From NCBI GenBank assembly GCA_002770955.1, contig PCUH01000009.1, positions 1,597-10,057 of the forward strand: a stretch of 8,461 nt of DNA, in the 5' to 3' direction. The notes under the pieces were generated by a model, which was not told the DNA's origin, made no database searches, and worked only from the letters and a program-made list of their open reading frames with translations. Below are positions 1 through 6,344 of this stretch, piece after piece. The first letter of the stretch is position 1. Every line of letters begins with the position of its first letter. Made by a program: the position numbers and the translations under genes. The DNA comes from Flavobacteriales bacterium CG18_big_fil_WC_8_21_14_2_50_32_9 (GTDB lineage: Bacteria > Bacteroidota > Bacteroidia > Flavobacteriales_E > Vicingaceae).

Positions 1-475
1 TCCCATATTGGAACCTGGATGTATATTGTTTCATCCTATTAACACCTATTTTTCTTGCTATTTCCTGATAGCAGGGAACACAAGACAGATGAAAAGCTTC
101 TTTCAATGTCAAGTCCTTTTCCCAAACCTTCATTTCTCTTGCTTTACCATCCCATTTCAAAAGCGTTGTATCATTTTTCACAACGCCTGTTTCTAAAGCT
201 ATTAAGGAATTGGGTATTTTGAATGTTGATGCTGGCAAACGTCCATCTTTTGCCCAATCGAAATCATTGGAATACAATTCATTTTTTTGTGGATCAAAGA
301 TTAGAATGGCTCCTTCTAATTTGGAAGAATCCAGCAAGGTTTTGAAATCGGTTTTAGTAATTTCTTGGGCTTGTCCTATAGACATCGAAGATACATTACT
401 ATTTGAGTATTTTTTACCAGAACAACTGATTACAAATAACACACTTAGGATTAAAAAATAATATATAAGCTTCAT
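1..475 (-). CDS. OXA-like class D beta-lactamase lipoprotein, 5' part only
   Basis: The first 158 residues of a class D (OXA-type) serine beta-lactamase family protein, running off the left edge of the window. A lipoprotein signal is visible: hydrophobic residues 4-17, then the lipobox V-I-S-C with Cys18 as the expected lipidated residue, so the product should be membrane-anchored and periplasmic. The family nucleophile motif is S83-T-F-K86 within PASTFKIPNSLIALETG. In this family Lys86 would be the carbamylated general base. A KWDG element (107-110), Trp118 and the second motif S131-C-V133 follow in normal order. The last readable residues are Y157-G158 and the next codon begins with A, which fits the family's YGN motif. 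The KTG motif and C-terminus lie outside. It starts 17 bp after the aspartic protease gene and is probably co-transcribed with it. Family assignment is strong. Whether it hydrolyses beta-lactams cannot be told, because some homologues are sensors. Confidence 0.9.
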   Translation of the reverse strand, partial: MKLIYYFLILSVLFVISCSGKKYSNSNVSSMSIGQAQEITKTDFKTLLDSSKLEGAILIFDPQKNELYSNDFDWAKDGRLPASTFKIPNSLIALETGVVKNDTTLLKWDGKAREMKVWEKDLTLKEAFHLSCVPCYQEIARKIGVNRMKQYTSRFQYG

Positions 476-492
476 TAGAAAGATATTTAAGT

Positions 493-1467
493 TTAATTAT
501 TACGTTCTAATACAATCTCTTTATTCACATAATCAAAAGTCACCTTAAAGTGTTCAAGAAATTTGTTACCAATGTTACCCATTCTCAATTGTTCTTCATT
601 TTTGATTGATGATATTGTGATGTCTTGACTATTAAAAACTAAGTTATTGTTAATTACAAAAGAATCAATCATCGTGGTGACTGTCTTTTTCTTTCCTTGT
701 GCTCCATACAATTGAGATTCTTTTAATTTGTTTAAATCAATAGTATCCATTTTTACATCTACCAATCTATGCTCATATATTTGAATATTAAGGCTGGATC
801 CTGTGTCCAATGAGGCGATGAATTTATTGTTATTGATTTTAAAGTCGTAGATTAAAGGAATCATATCTTCTCCATCTATATAAAATTTTAATTTTTTGGC
901 ATTGTGAGATAAGTGATTCTCCAAATCTTCTCGTGATTTAAAAAATTGAATCACCTTATGCTGATAATCAATCCTAAATATCTTATCCTTTAAAAAGCTA
1001 TATCCTAAAATACCATGAACTTTAGTGCCAAATTTATCTTCAAGACCACTCATATTAAAAGCTAAAGCTTCTATATTGCCATAATTTTCATTTTGAATTA
1101 CTAACTCATCCAATACAGTAGGAAATACCTTTGCTTTATCATTTCCCCTACCACTTGCTTCTCCTTCATTATCACGTTCTATTTTTAAATTCATCCTATC
1201 GGCAGTCTCTATGTCTATAACCGATGGATCTACACCAGTATCCAAAAACATAAATAATGTTTCGTCTTGATTGTTTAGTTTTATGTCTATTAAAATTTGA
1301 TTTTTAATATATTGAAAGGGCACGGACGTTATCGAGCTATTCTGTGCCTTACAAGACATATAAGTTAAACACATTAAAAAGATTAAATTAGTACCAATGA
1401 AATATACCAAGTTATATTTGTATTTGTCAAGTTCCACAAGGTTGTTGATGAATTTGATTAATTTCAT
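493..1467 (-). CDS. Secreted/anchored retropepsin-like aspartic protease with two DTG motifs
   Basis: A 324-residue protein with two copies of the aspartic protease active-site signature: F-L-D76-T-G in the N-terminal half and S-L-D221-T-G-S-S in the C-terminal half. The first half also has the hydrophobic-hydrophobic-Gly element HGILGYSFL (151-159), the usual partner of DTG. An equivalent GNIGNKFLEHF (298-308) sits near the C-terminus, followed by a closing beta strand. This is a two-lobed arrangement within one chain, as in bacterial gag-asp-protease/Asp_protease_2 proteins. N-terminal residues 21-38 are hydrophobic and end in M-S-C39, so it is either lipid-anchored through a weak lipobox or held by an uncleaved segment facing the periplasm. 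A terminator lies just upstream, so it should have its own promoter. A near-match to TAnnTTTG (TAAATTTA, 1472-1479) ends 4 nt before the ATG. It precedes the OXA-like gene by 17 bp. The substrate is unknown. Confidence 0.85.
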   Translation of the reverse strand: MKLIKFINNLVELDKYKYNLVYFIGTNLIFLMCLTYMSCKAQNSSITSVPFQYIKNQILIDIKLNNQDETLFMFLDTGVDPSVIDIETADRMNLKIERDNEGEASGRGNDKAKVFPTVLDELVIQNENYGNIEALAFNMSGLEDKFGTKVHGILGYSFLKDKIFRIDYQHKVIQFFKSREDLENHLSHNAKKLKFYIDGEDMIPLIYDFKINNNKFIASLDTGSSLNIQIYEHRLVDVKMDTIDLNKLKESQLYGAQGKKKTVTTMIDSFVINNNLVFNSQDITISSIKNEEQLRMGNIGNKFLEHFKVTFDYVNKEIVLERNN

Positions 1468-1513
1468 TTTGTAAATTTATAATTTTAATTTTTAAGGTAC
1501 ATTTATATCATTT

Positions 1514-1543
1514 AATAAGAAAAGGAGTCCCCCCTGGACTCTT
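1514..1543 (-). terminator. Rho-independent terminator of the 1542-2711 gene
   Basis: On the minus strand an inverted repeat GAGTCC / GGACTC with a 5-nt AGGGG loop (1525-1541) is extended by A-T and G-U pairs and followed by the T-rich run TTTTCTTATT. The stem begins directly at the stop codon of the serine hydrolase gene. It insulates that gene from the aspartic protease gene downstream on the same strand. Confidence 0.75.
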
Positions 1544-2711
1544 ATTGTTTCTCATTAAAATAAAAATTAAGAACTTCTTCCCTCATCTTATCCAATTCGT
1601 CAAAATTTCCGAATATATTGGTAAATGCAACTATCACTTGTTTTTGATTGGAGTTGTAAACGAGCATCAGATTTATTCCAGCGGGGCCATCCCCTTCCAT
1701 GGTGATAAAGGTTCCAAAATCGGACTTGCACTTCTTTGTGATCCGCTGAAGGCAATTTTCATTATCACTTACTTTAAGGGAAGCATTAATTAGTAAAGCT
1801 TTTGACTTTTCTGAAAGGAAGTCGGTCATGTAAATATTTATGGCAAACTCAAGTAGATCACTGGCATTGCTAACTATACTTGCAGCCGCATCAATACGTT
1901 CAACCGCCAATGTTGCATCAATTAAGCTGTCATTTGCAGATGGGAAAACAGGGTTAACCGTAACAATGCTTTTCAAAATATCGGAACGTTTAAGGTAGCC
2001 TTTTACATCTGGATAAACGTCTCCATAAAAGCCTGTATGGTTTAAGTTTAGCGGGGTGAAAATATTGTTCTTGATATAAGTGGTGAATGGCATTGAGCTA
2101 ACCTTTTCTATGATAAGCCCAAGTAAAACATAGTTGGCATCTCCATAGAAATGACCTGTTCCTATTTTACCAAAGGGCTTCACACGGGAACTATCCGACA
2201 AGGCAAGCAAATCGATGGGGTCCCATTTTTTAAACTCACCAGCTTCTTCCCCCAACAGTGTCTTAATGTACTCAGGATCATTATTATATCCATAAATACC
2301 GCTCGAATGATCCAATAAATTTAATATGGTAACTGAATCAATATCAGGTATCAACCAGAGCTCCGGGAAATCAAGATAAGATGTGATTTTATCGTTAATA
2401 TCTAATTTACCTGCATCATATAATTGAAAAATTGCAGTAGCTGTAAATAATTTGGTAACACTTGCTATATGAAATTTATCTTCAACCTTCATAGCTTGTT
2501 GGCTTAAAATATCTGCATATCCAAACGCACAAATATTGAGTGCGCCATGTTCTGACAAACTGCCAATTATTACTCCAGGGTAATCATTTATGATACTTAA
2601 TTGCGACATTTGCTCACAATTGTTATTCTTCCCACAGCCAACAGCCGTAAAAAGTACAAGCAGAATAATATTAATTTTATAATTGATTTTTGGCCTTTTT
2701 AGTTTGCTCAT
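1542..2711 (-). CDS. Serine hydrolase lipoprotein, class C beta-lactamase/DD-peptidase fold, HxG motif altered
   Basis: A 389-residue member of the beta-lactamase (class C)/DD-peptidase superfamily (Pfam Beta-lactamase). A hydrophobic stretch 14-24 ends in the lipobox A-V-G-C26, so it should be a lipoprotein. The first strand, DYPGVIIGSL (43-52), and the nucleophile motif H-I-A-S84-V-T-K87 are typical. LLDHSSGI (132-139) matches the family's usual LLxHTSGI. The second motif reads Y189-G-D191-A-N-Y, with Asp where R61-type enzymes have Asn; this change is tolerated in many relatives. The third motif is odd: the segment ITMEGDGPAG (336-345) aligns with the usual HxG...PG, placing Met338 where His is expected. 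Activity may be changed or lost. The start is supported by AAGGGA 5 nt upstream of the ATG. A terminator follows at the stop codon. The substrate is unknown; peptidase, amidase or esterase activity is possible. Confidence 0.88.
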   Translation of the reverse strand: MSKLKRPKINYKINIILLVLFTAVGCGKNNNCEQMSQLSIINDYPGVIIGSLSEHGALNICAFGYADILSQQAMKVEDKFHIASVTKLFTATAIFQLYDAGKLDINDKITSYLDFPELWLIPDIDSVTILNLLDHSSGIYGYNNDPEYIKTLLGEEAGEFKKWDPIDLLALSDSSRVKPFGKIGTGHFYGDANYVLLGLIIEKVSSMPFTTYIKNNIFTPLNLNHTGFYGDVYPDVKGYLKRSDILKSIVTVNPVFPSANDSLIDATLAVERIDAAASIVSNASDLLEFAINIYMTDFLSEKSKALLINASLKVSDNENCLQRITKKCKSDFGTFITMEGDGPAGINLMLVYNSNQKQVIVAFTNIFGNFDELDKMREEVLNFYFNEKQ

Positions 2712-2824
2712 ATTTCCCTTTTATTTAATATTTACATCATGATGCCTGTTTACATATAATAGTTGCAATACTCAAAACAGTTTATAGCTAGTTCAATTTT
2801 TTCATTCCTTGAAACAATTAATCA
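2712..2824. other. Intergenic spacer between two serine hydrolase genes
   Basis: A 113-bp gap between two minus-strand genes. It holds a 10-bp palindrome CATCATGATG (2735-2744) and the purine-rich AAGGGA leader of the downstream gene, but no convincing terminator hairpin and no exact TAnnTTTG box. Whether the two hydrolases are co-transcribed cannot be decided from the sequence. Confidence 0.4.
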
Positions 2825-4219
2825 TCACTTTTCAGATTCAATCAAACGCTCCAATGCTTGAATAACCTGACGAAAGTCCACATTGCCTGAATTGTTCAAA
2901 AACAAATAAATTTCGCTGTTTGGTGGAAGATATGCACTGAATAACTCAAAACCACGGTCCGAACCATCAAGATTAAAAGATGATTTTATAAACCATTGAT
3001 TATGTTCAGCATCTAAAACCTTATTGGAACGAACTAAATTGTAGAATTTAAGCAAATCATCTAACGTGGAGTACATTCCTCCGCTGCCTTTCACTAGCCA
3101 TGATGTAGGTCCCCAGTTAGGAGGAATATTAGGTAGTCCAACAAACAGCGGTCCACCACCAGCTGCAAAATCTTGCATTGTAAGTTCTTTCGTTTCACCG
3201 TACTCACCAGTTCTTTTCATTCCTGTAGGTTCAAAAAAGTTTTTGCTGATAAATTCGTAATAGGTCTGATTTGAAACAATTTCAATTATAGCTGCCAGCA
3301 TTCCAAAGGCACCATGGGAATGCTTACGATCAGTTCCTGGCTCAAAAAGCAATTCTTGAGATAACATACGTTTAACAGCAGTTTCACGATCAACCCAGGC
3401 TAGGTCTGGATCCCAATCCGTATCTGTATGAAAGAAATCAGGTAATCCTGATTGACCCGATAATAGGTGTTGGATTGTTATTTTGGACTTATCTTTTGGA
3501 ACGTCTTTGAAGTATTTACTGATATTATCCTCAATGCTTAAAAGACCTTTTTGATCAAGTAAATGGATAGCGGCAACAGTATAATCAATGGGTCTAGAAC
3601 CTGTGCCGAATATCGTATTAATATCATTACGTATTCCTAGTTCTTTGTTAGCATAACCGAATGCACGCTTTATAATTATTTCACCGTTAATTTTCACATA
3701 AATCAACCCTGCCGCTCCATCTTTCTCAAACTGATCGAACGTTTCAGATATGTTTTCTAACGTAATATTTAAAGACTCAGGAGGCGCAACAAGATACAGA
3801 TGGGAAATTGCTTTGGCTTTGTCATCCATTATTATCATCAAATGTTTTTCTTTTTTTCCATTCGACATAATCAAACGTAAACCCTCTGGCTCAGCTTCAA
3901 CGGATATACCATCTCGTAACCCTTTCATTTCGCTACGTATGACTTTAAGGGAGTCAACTAACTTGGTTATATCACGATTATCGTCTTTAGCCATTGATTG
4001 TTCAATAAATTTAATTATCGCAACATCACCTTTACTATCTAACATTTTTTCTATGCTTTGTATAGAATTTCGAATATACTGAGGAGGTTGATCTTGTGCA
4101 TTTAGGTTTTCTGTAAAGACTGACACCAGCAGTATGATTAAAAAGATCAGCTTTATTCGTCCGATAATAACTCCTGAATAATTACCGTTAATTGAAAAAT
4201 TTAATATTTGCGTTTTCAT
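2825..4219 (-). CDS. Secreted serine hydrolase (beta-lactamase-related) with N-terminal extension and altered catalytic motifs
   Basis: 464 residues from the ATG at 4219. A longer in-frame reading from an ATG at 4294 gives 489, and residue numbers here use the longer form. Residues 47-68 (IKLIFLIILL...ENLNAQ) form a Sec-type signal ending at NAQ. Residues ~72-170 are a helix-plus-strand extension seen in some family members, followed by the beta-lactamase fold: GLIYV...AFGYAN (196-216), then HLLSGQSGLPDFF (276-288), then FEPG (317-320). The site normally reading SxxK is S233-R-P-I236-D, so the general-base Lys is absent. The YxN position reads H325-S-H327, and the HxG position reads L442-D-G444-S. 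The flanking sequence is otherwise well conserved, which suggests a divergent subfamily or pseudoenzyme rather than decay. It is divergent from the LytTR two-component operon, with shared control sites. The 4219 start is preferred for its A-rich leader (AAAGAAAATG), but it is uncertain. Confidence 0.85.
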   Translation of the reverse strand: MKTQILNFSINGNYSGVIIGRIKLIFLIILLVSVFTENLNAQDQPPQYIRNSIQSIEKMLDSKGDVAIIKFIEQSMAKDDNRDITKLVDSLKVIRSEMKGLRDGISVEAEPEGLRLIMSNGKKEKHLMIIMDDKAKAISHLYLVAPPESLNITLENISETFDQFEKDGAAGLIYVKINGEIIIKRAFGYANKELGIRNDINTIFGTGSRPIDYTVAAIHLLDQKGLLSIEDNISKYFKDVPKDKSKITIQHLLSGQSGLPDFFHTDTDWDPDLAWVDRETAVKRMLSQELLFEPGTDRKHSHGAFGMLAAIIEIVSNQTYYEFISKNFFEPTGMKRTGEYGETKELTMQDFAAGGGPLFVGLPNIPPNWGPTSWLVKGSGGMYSTLDDLLKFYNLVRSNKVLDAEHNQWFIKSSFNLDGSDRGFELFSAYLPPNSEIYLFLNNSGNVDFRQVIQALERLIESEK

Positions 4220-4337
4220 TTTCTTTATTTTTTGATACAGGACAATGATACATATTGTCAGACTGAATATTTTAAGGATGTTATGAATATGCATATATTT
4301 GTTACAAATTCTTATAAATAAGTGATGTTGTTATAAA

Positions 4338-4374
4338 CAGGTGTTTCATAACATAAAGCAGGTCATTCATAACA
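4338..4374 (+). promoter_or_regulatory. Direct repeats with 21-bp period, candidate LytTR-type binding site
   Basis: CAGGTGTTTCATAACA (4338-4353) and CAGGTCATTCATAACA (4359-4374) match at 14 of 16 positions and start exactly 21 bp apart, about two helical turns. LytTR-domain regulators are known to bind two imperfect direct repeats with this kind of period on one face of the DNA. The site lies 29-65 bp upstream of the -7 box of the kinase/LytTR operon and in the divergent leader of the serine hydrolase. A TGTTAT copy in inverted orientation lies at 4329-4334. The 10-mer ATTCATAACA occurs again, inverted, at 4279-4288. Confidence 0.55.
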
Positions 4375-4383
4375 ATCCAATTA

Positions 4384-4410
4384 TTGAGCGATTATAAATT
4401 TGTACATTTG
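4384..4410 (+). promoter_or_regulatory. Bacteroidota-type promoter of the two-component operon
   Basis: TACATTTG (4403-4410) matches the Bacteroidota -7 consensus TAnnTTTG exactly. TTG at 4384-4386 is the candidate -33 element, with a 16-nt spacer that is slightly short. The box ends 5 nt before the ATG at 4416, so transcription should start at or within a few bases of the start codon, giving a leaderless or nearly leaderless mRNA. Confidence 0.6.
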
Positions 4411-4415
4411 ACTTT

Positions 4416-5447
4416 ATGAAAAAAAAATGGATAACAATTTTTATACACGTCCTTTTTTGGCTCTGTACTTCTTGGCTGATAACTTCGAGTTTTTCTATCC
4501 AATCACACGAAATAGAGCTAATAGATGGAGTAGAAAAAGTCACGATTGTTAGAAATAATGGCTTAACTTACCAATTAATCCTCTGCATCTTATTATCACT
4601 GATTGCATTTTACACAAACTCTTGGCTGATAATCAAAAGTAATAAAGCTGAGAATATTCACAAATCAATTGGATATACCGCATTGACTTTTATAATACTA
4701 TCTACACTAGTATATTTTGTAACCGAATTTAAACTATTTAGCAATGCACCTCCAATACCAAAACAAATTGCCTTTGGTGTTTCTACTTTTTACTTTTCTC
4801 TATCTGTGGCTTATGCTTTAGTAAAAAATTCGATATACAATGATCAACGTCATCAGCAAATAGTAATTGATAAAAAGCAAGCTGAATTGAGTTTGCTTCG
4901 CAACCAATTACAACCGCATTTTCTGTTTAACGCCCTCAATAATTTATTATCTATGGTTAAGCCGTTTGAAAATCCAAAACTTGTAAATGCGATTGACAAA
5001 CTTTCGCATCTTTTGCGGTTTGTTATTGAAGATAACAAAGCAGAAAAGGTTCCAATTTCAAAGGAAATCGAATTCCTTAAAAATTATATTGATTTACAGA
5101 TGCTGCGTTTTGAAGAAGGCGAAGTAAACATAGATTTTAAGGTGAAAGGTGAAAATGATCAGCAGAAAGTTGAACCTGGGTTATTTATCCCGTTTGTTGA
5201 AAATGCTTTTAAATATGGGACAGAACCTGAAAAAAGCTCAAAAATTGAGGTTCAATTTGATTTGTCAAAAAGTGATTATCTTCAATTTGAAATAAAAAAC
5301 AAAATGATGATGACTAATACAAATGGTATTGGAACAGGAATAGAAACTACCAAAAGGCGCTTAGATTTAATCTATCCAAGTAAACATAAATTGAAAATTT
5401 CTAATGAAGATGAATTTATTGTCCAATTAATTATATCGACACAATGA
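4416..5447 (+). CDS. LytS/YehU-type membrane sensor histidine kinase
   Basis: A 343-residue sensor kinase of the His_kinase (PF06580) class that pairs with LytTR regulators. The N-terminal half has four predicted membrane segments (about residues 6-23, 53-73, 87-103, 118-138), with a ~30-residue loop after the first that could face the periplasm. There is no large extracellular sensor domain, so it probably senses a membrane or lipophilic signal or works with a partner. A short helix (140-160) leads to the phospho-acceptor motif QLQPH168FLFNALNNL. The ATP-binding domain has the N box PFVEN263AFKYG (259-268) and a G box GIGTGIETTKRRL (304-316). The start is fixed by the promoter box directly upstream. 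The stop codon overlaps the response regulator ATG (ATGA, 5444-5447), indicating translational coupling. Confidence 0.93.
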   Translation: MKKKWITIFIHVLFWLCTSWLITSSFSIQSHEIELIDGVEKVTIVRNNGLTYQLILCILLSLIAFYTNSWLIIKSNKAENIHKSIGYTALTFIILSTLVYFVTEFKLFSNAPPIPKQIAFGVSTFYFSLSVAYALVKNSIYNDQRHQQIVIDKKQAELSLLRNQLQPHFLFNALNNLLSMVKPFENPKLVNAIDKLSHLLRFVIEDNKAEKVPISKEIEFLKNYIDLQMLRFEEGEVNIDFKVKGENDQQKVEPGLFIPFVENAFKYGTEPEKSSKIEVQFDLSKSDYLQFEIKNKMMMTNTNGIGTGIETTKRRLDLIYPSKHKLKISNEDEFIVQLIISTQ

Positions 5448-6130
5448 GAGCTATAATTGTAGATGATGAACCAAAAGCAATAGAACTTTTAAAAAGCTAT
5501 TTGAACCATTTTAGCAGTATTGAATTGGTTGCTACATTTAGAAATGGCTTAAAGGCATTTGAATATATCTCAAAAGAGCCTGTTGATTTAATTTTACTCG
5601 ACATCAATATGCCTCATATTACGGGAATTTCCCTGTCCAAAATGTTACCAGACAACATAAAAGTGATTTTCACGACTGCCTATTCAGAATATGCCGTTGA
5701 AAGCTATGAAATACAAGCAGTGGACTATTTAGTGAAACCAATAAGTTTGGAACGATTTACAAAATCAATAAGCAGGGTTTTATCGTCAAAAACACACACA
5801 ACCGAAAAAGAAAACCAGCTAATATTTGTTAAAAGCGGTTTCGAAACCTTTAGATTAGTAAGCACTTCCATATTGTTTTTAGAGAAAGACGGAAATTATA
5901 TGAATTACCATTGCAAAAATCAAAAAATAATGGCGAGAGAAACCGTCCAAGAATCAATGGAAAAGTTGCCCGACACATTTATTCAGACGCATAAATCATT
6001 TATAATAAATTTAGAGAATATTTCGAGCTTTACAAGTAACGAATTGACGATTGGAAAAGAGAAAATACCTATAAGTGAAACCTATAAAAATGAAGTTTTA
6101 AAAAGATTAGAAAATAATGCCAGCCGCTAA
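5444..6130 (+). CDS. LytTR-family response regulator
   Basis: A 228-residue response regulator. The N-terminal receiver domain (1-~112) has the acidic pair D7-D8, the phospho-acceptor D53 in LLDINMP, T78 (FTTAY) and K98 (DYLVKP). A LytTR DNA-binding domain follows at about 127-222, including LEKDGNYMNYHC (146-157) and the F-I-Q-T-H-K-S-F-I-I-N signature (179-189). It is the cognate partner of the kinase, whose gene overlaps it by 4 nt. The 21-bp-period direct repeats upstream of the operon are its most likely target, implying autoregulation and perhaps control of the divergent serine hydrolase. The stop codon TAA (6128-6130) lies inside the left arm of the attC-like hairpin, so the element abuts the gene with no spacer. 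Confidence 0.93.
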   Translation: MRAIIVDDEPKAIELLKSYLNHFSSIELVATFRNGLKAFEYISKEPVDLILLDINMPHITGISLSKMLPDNIKVIFTTAYSEYAVESYEIQAVDYLVKPISLERFTKSISRVLSSKTHTTEKENQLIFVKSGFETFRLVSTSILFLEKDGNYMNYHCKNQKIMARETVQESMEKLPDTFIQTHKSFIINLENISSFTSNELTIGKEKIPISETYKNEVLKRLENNASR

Positions 6131-6257
6131 CATTGTATAAAAGCAATAGCGGGGAAGGCGGTAAATTCAAGGTCTGTGCATTTAATAAACTTTGGTGGTG
6201 GCGGACAGGTAATCGCCTTAAAATCCGCTACTGCTCTTATACTTGACCGTTACCACC
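6126..6257 (+). repeat. attC-like imperfect hairpin element, copy 1
   Basis: An imperfect inverted repeat of about 130 bp. The outer boxes TAAC (6128-6131) and GTTA (6249-6252) pair. After an asymmetric bulge (3 nt against 6 nt), GTATAAAAGCAATAGCGG (6135-6152) pairs with CCGCTACTGCTCTTATAC (6225-6242) at 16 of 18 positions. AAGGCG (6155-6160) pairs with CGCCTT (6214-6219), closing a variable central part. Two box pairs separated by an asymmetric spacer, TAAC/GTTA ends, and a position right after a plus-strand gene are what integron attC recombination sites look like; the length is near that of the long Vibrio repeats. The left arm recurs at 8429-8456. No integrase is in the window, so attC identity is an inference. 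A Bacteroidota-specific dispersed palindrome is the alternative. Confidence 0.65.
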
Positions 6258-6292
6258 AATGCTAAAATAAGCCTAATCACAAAAAAAATCTA

Positions 6293-6323
6293 TTGCAATG
6301 GAAAGAATATTTGTTTACCTTTG
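6293..6323 (+). promoter_or_regulatory. Promoter of the GntR-serine hydrolase operon
   Basis: TACCTTTG (6316-6323) is an exact match to the Bacteroidota -7 consensus TAnnTTTG. TTG at 6293-6295 lies 20 nt upstream, a suitable -33 element. Transcription should begin near 6327-6330, inside the operator. This TTG is also an in-frame possible start codon for the regulator gene, but as promoter sequence it would lie upstream of the mRNA start. Confidence 0.65.
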
Positions 6324-6344
6324 TATCGTATACGATATACGATA
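6324..6344 (+). promoter_or_regulatory. Three-half-site GntR operator overlapping transcription and translation start
   Basis: Three contiguous 7-mers: TATCGTA (6324-6330), TACGATA (6331-6337) and TACGATA (6338-6344). The first two form a perfect 14-bp palindrome with the GTATAC core common in operators of FCD-type GntR regulators. The third is a direct repeat whose last base is the A of the ATG. Binding here would block RNA polymerase directly downstream of the -7 box, so autorepression is the likely role. Confidence 0.75.

Noticed and set aside
8..461. Two short plus-strand open frames
   Set aside because: They lie antisense to the OXA-like gene, whose motifs (STFK, SxV, lipobox) are convincing; the plus-strand peptides show no recognisable features.
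1545..1793. Plus-strand 82-residue open frame
   Set aside because: Antisense shadow of the lipoprotein serine hydrolase C-terminus.
2735..2744. Palindrome CATCATGATG between two hydrolase genes
   Set aside because: Only 10 bp, no T tract and no matching site elsewhere in the window, so neither a terminator nor an operator can be claimed.
3066..4082. Two plus-strand open frames of 64 and 110 residues
   Set aside because: Both lie antisense to the conserved core of the 2825-4219 hydrolase and look compositionally random.
4853..5038. Minus-strand 61-residue open frame
   Set aside because: Opposite the histidine kinase phospho-acceptor region, which is clearly the coding frame.
6153..6224. Possible small RNA or short gene in the centre of the hairpin element
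   Set aside because: No open frame with a start and no promoter; the segment is better explained as the variable terminal part of the attC-like fold.
6126..6257. Reading the hairpin as a rho-independent terminator for the two-component operon
   Set aside because: The stem is far longer than a terminator, ends without a T run, and its arm recurs as a conserved sequence at 8429-8456.
6293..6343. TTG start giving a 17-residue longer GntR protein
   Set aside because: The TTG is at the -33 position of a good promoter and the added codons span the -7 box and operator; the ATG at 6344 gives the usual N-terminus.
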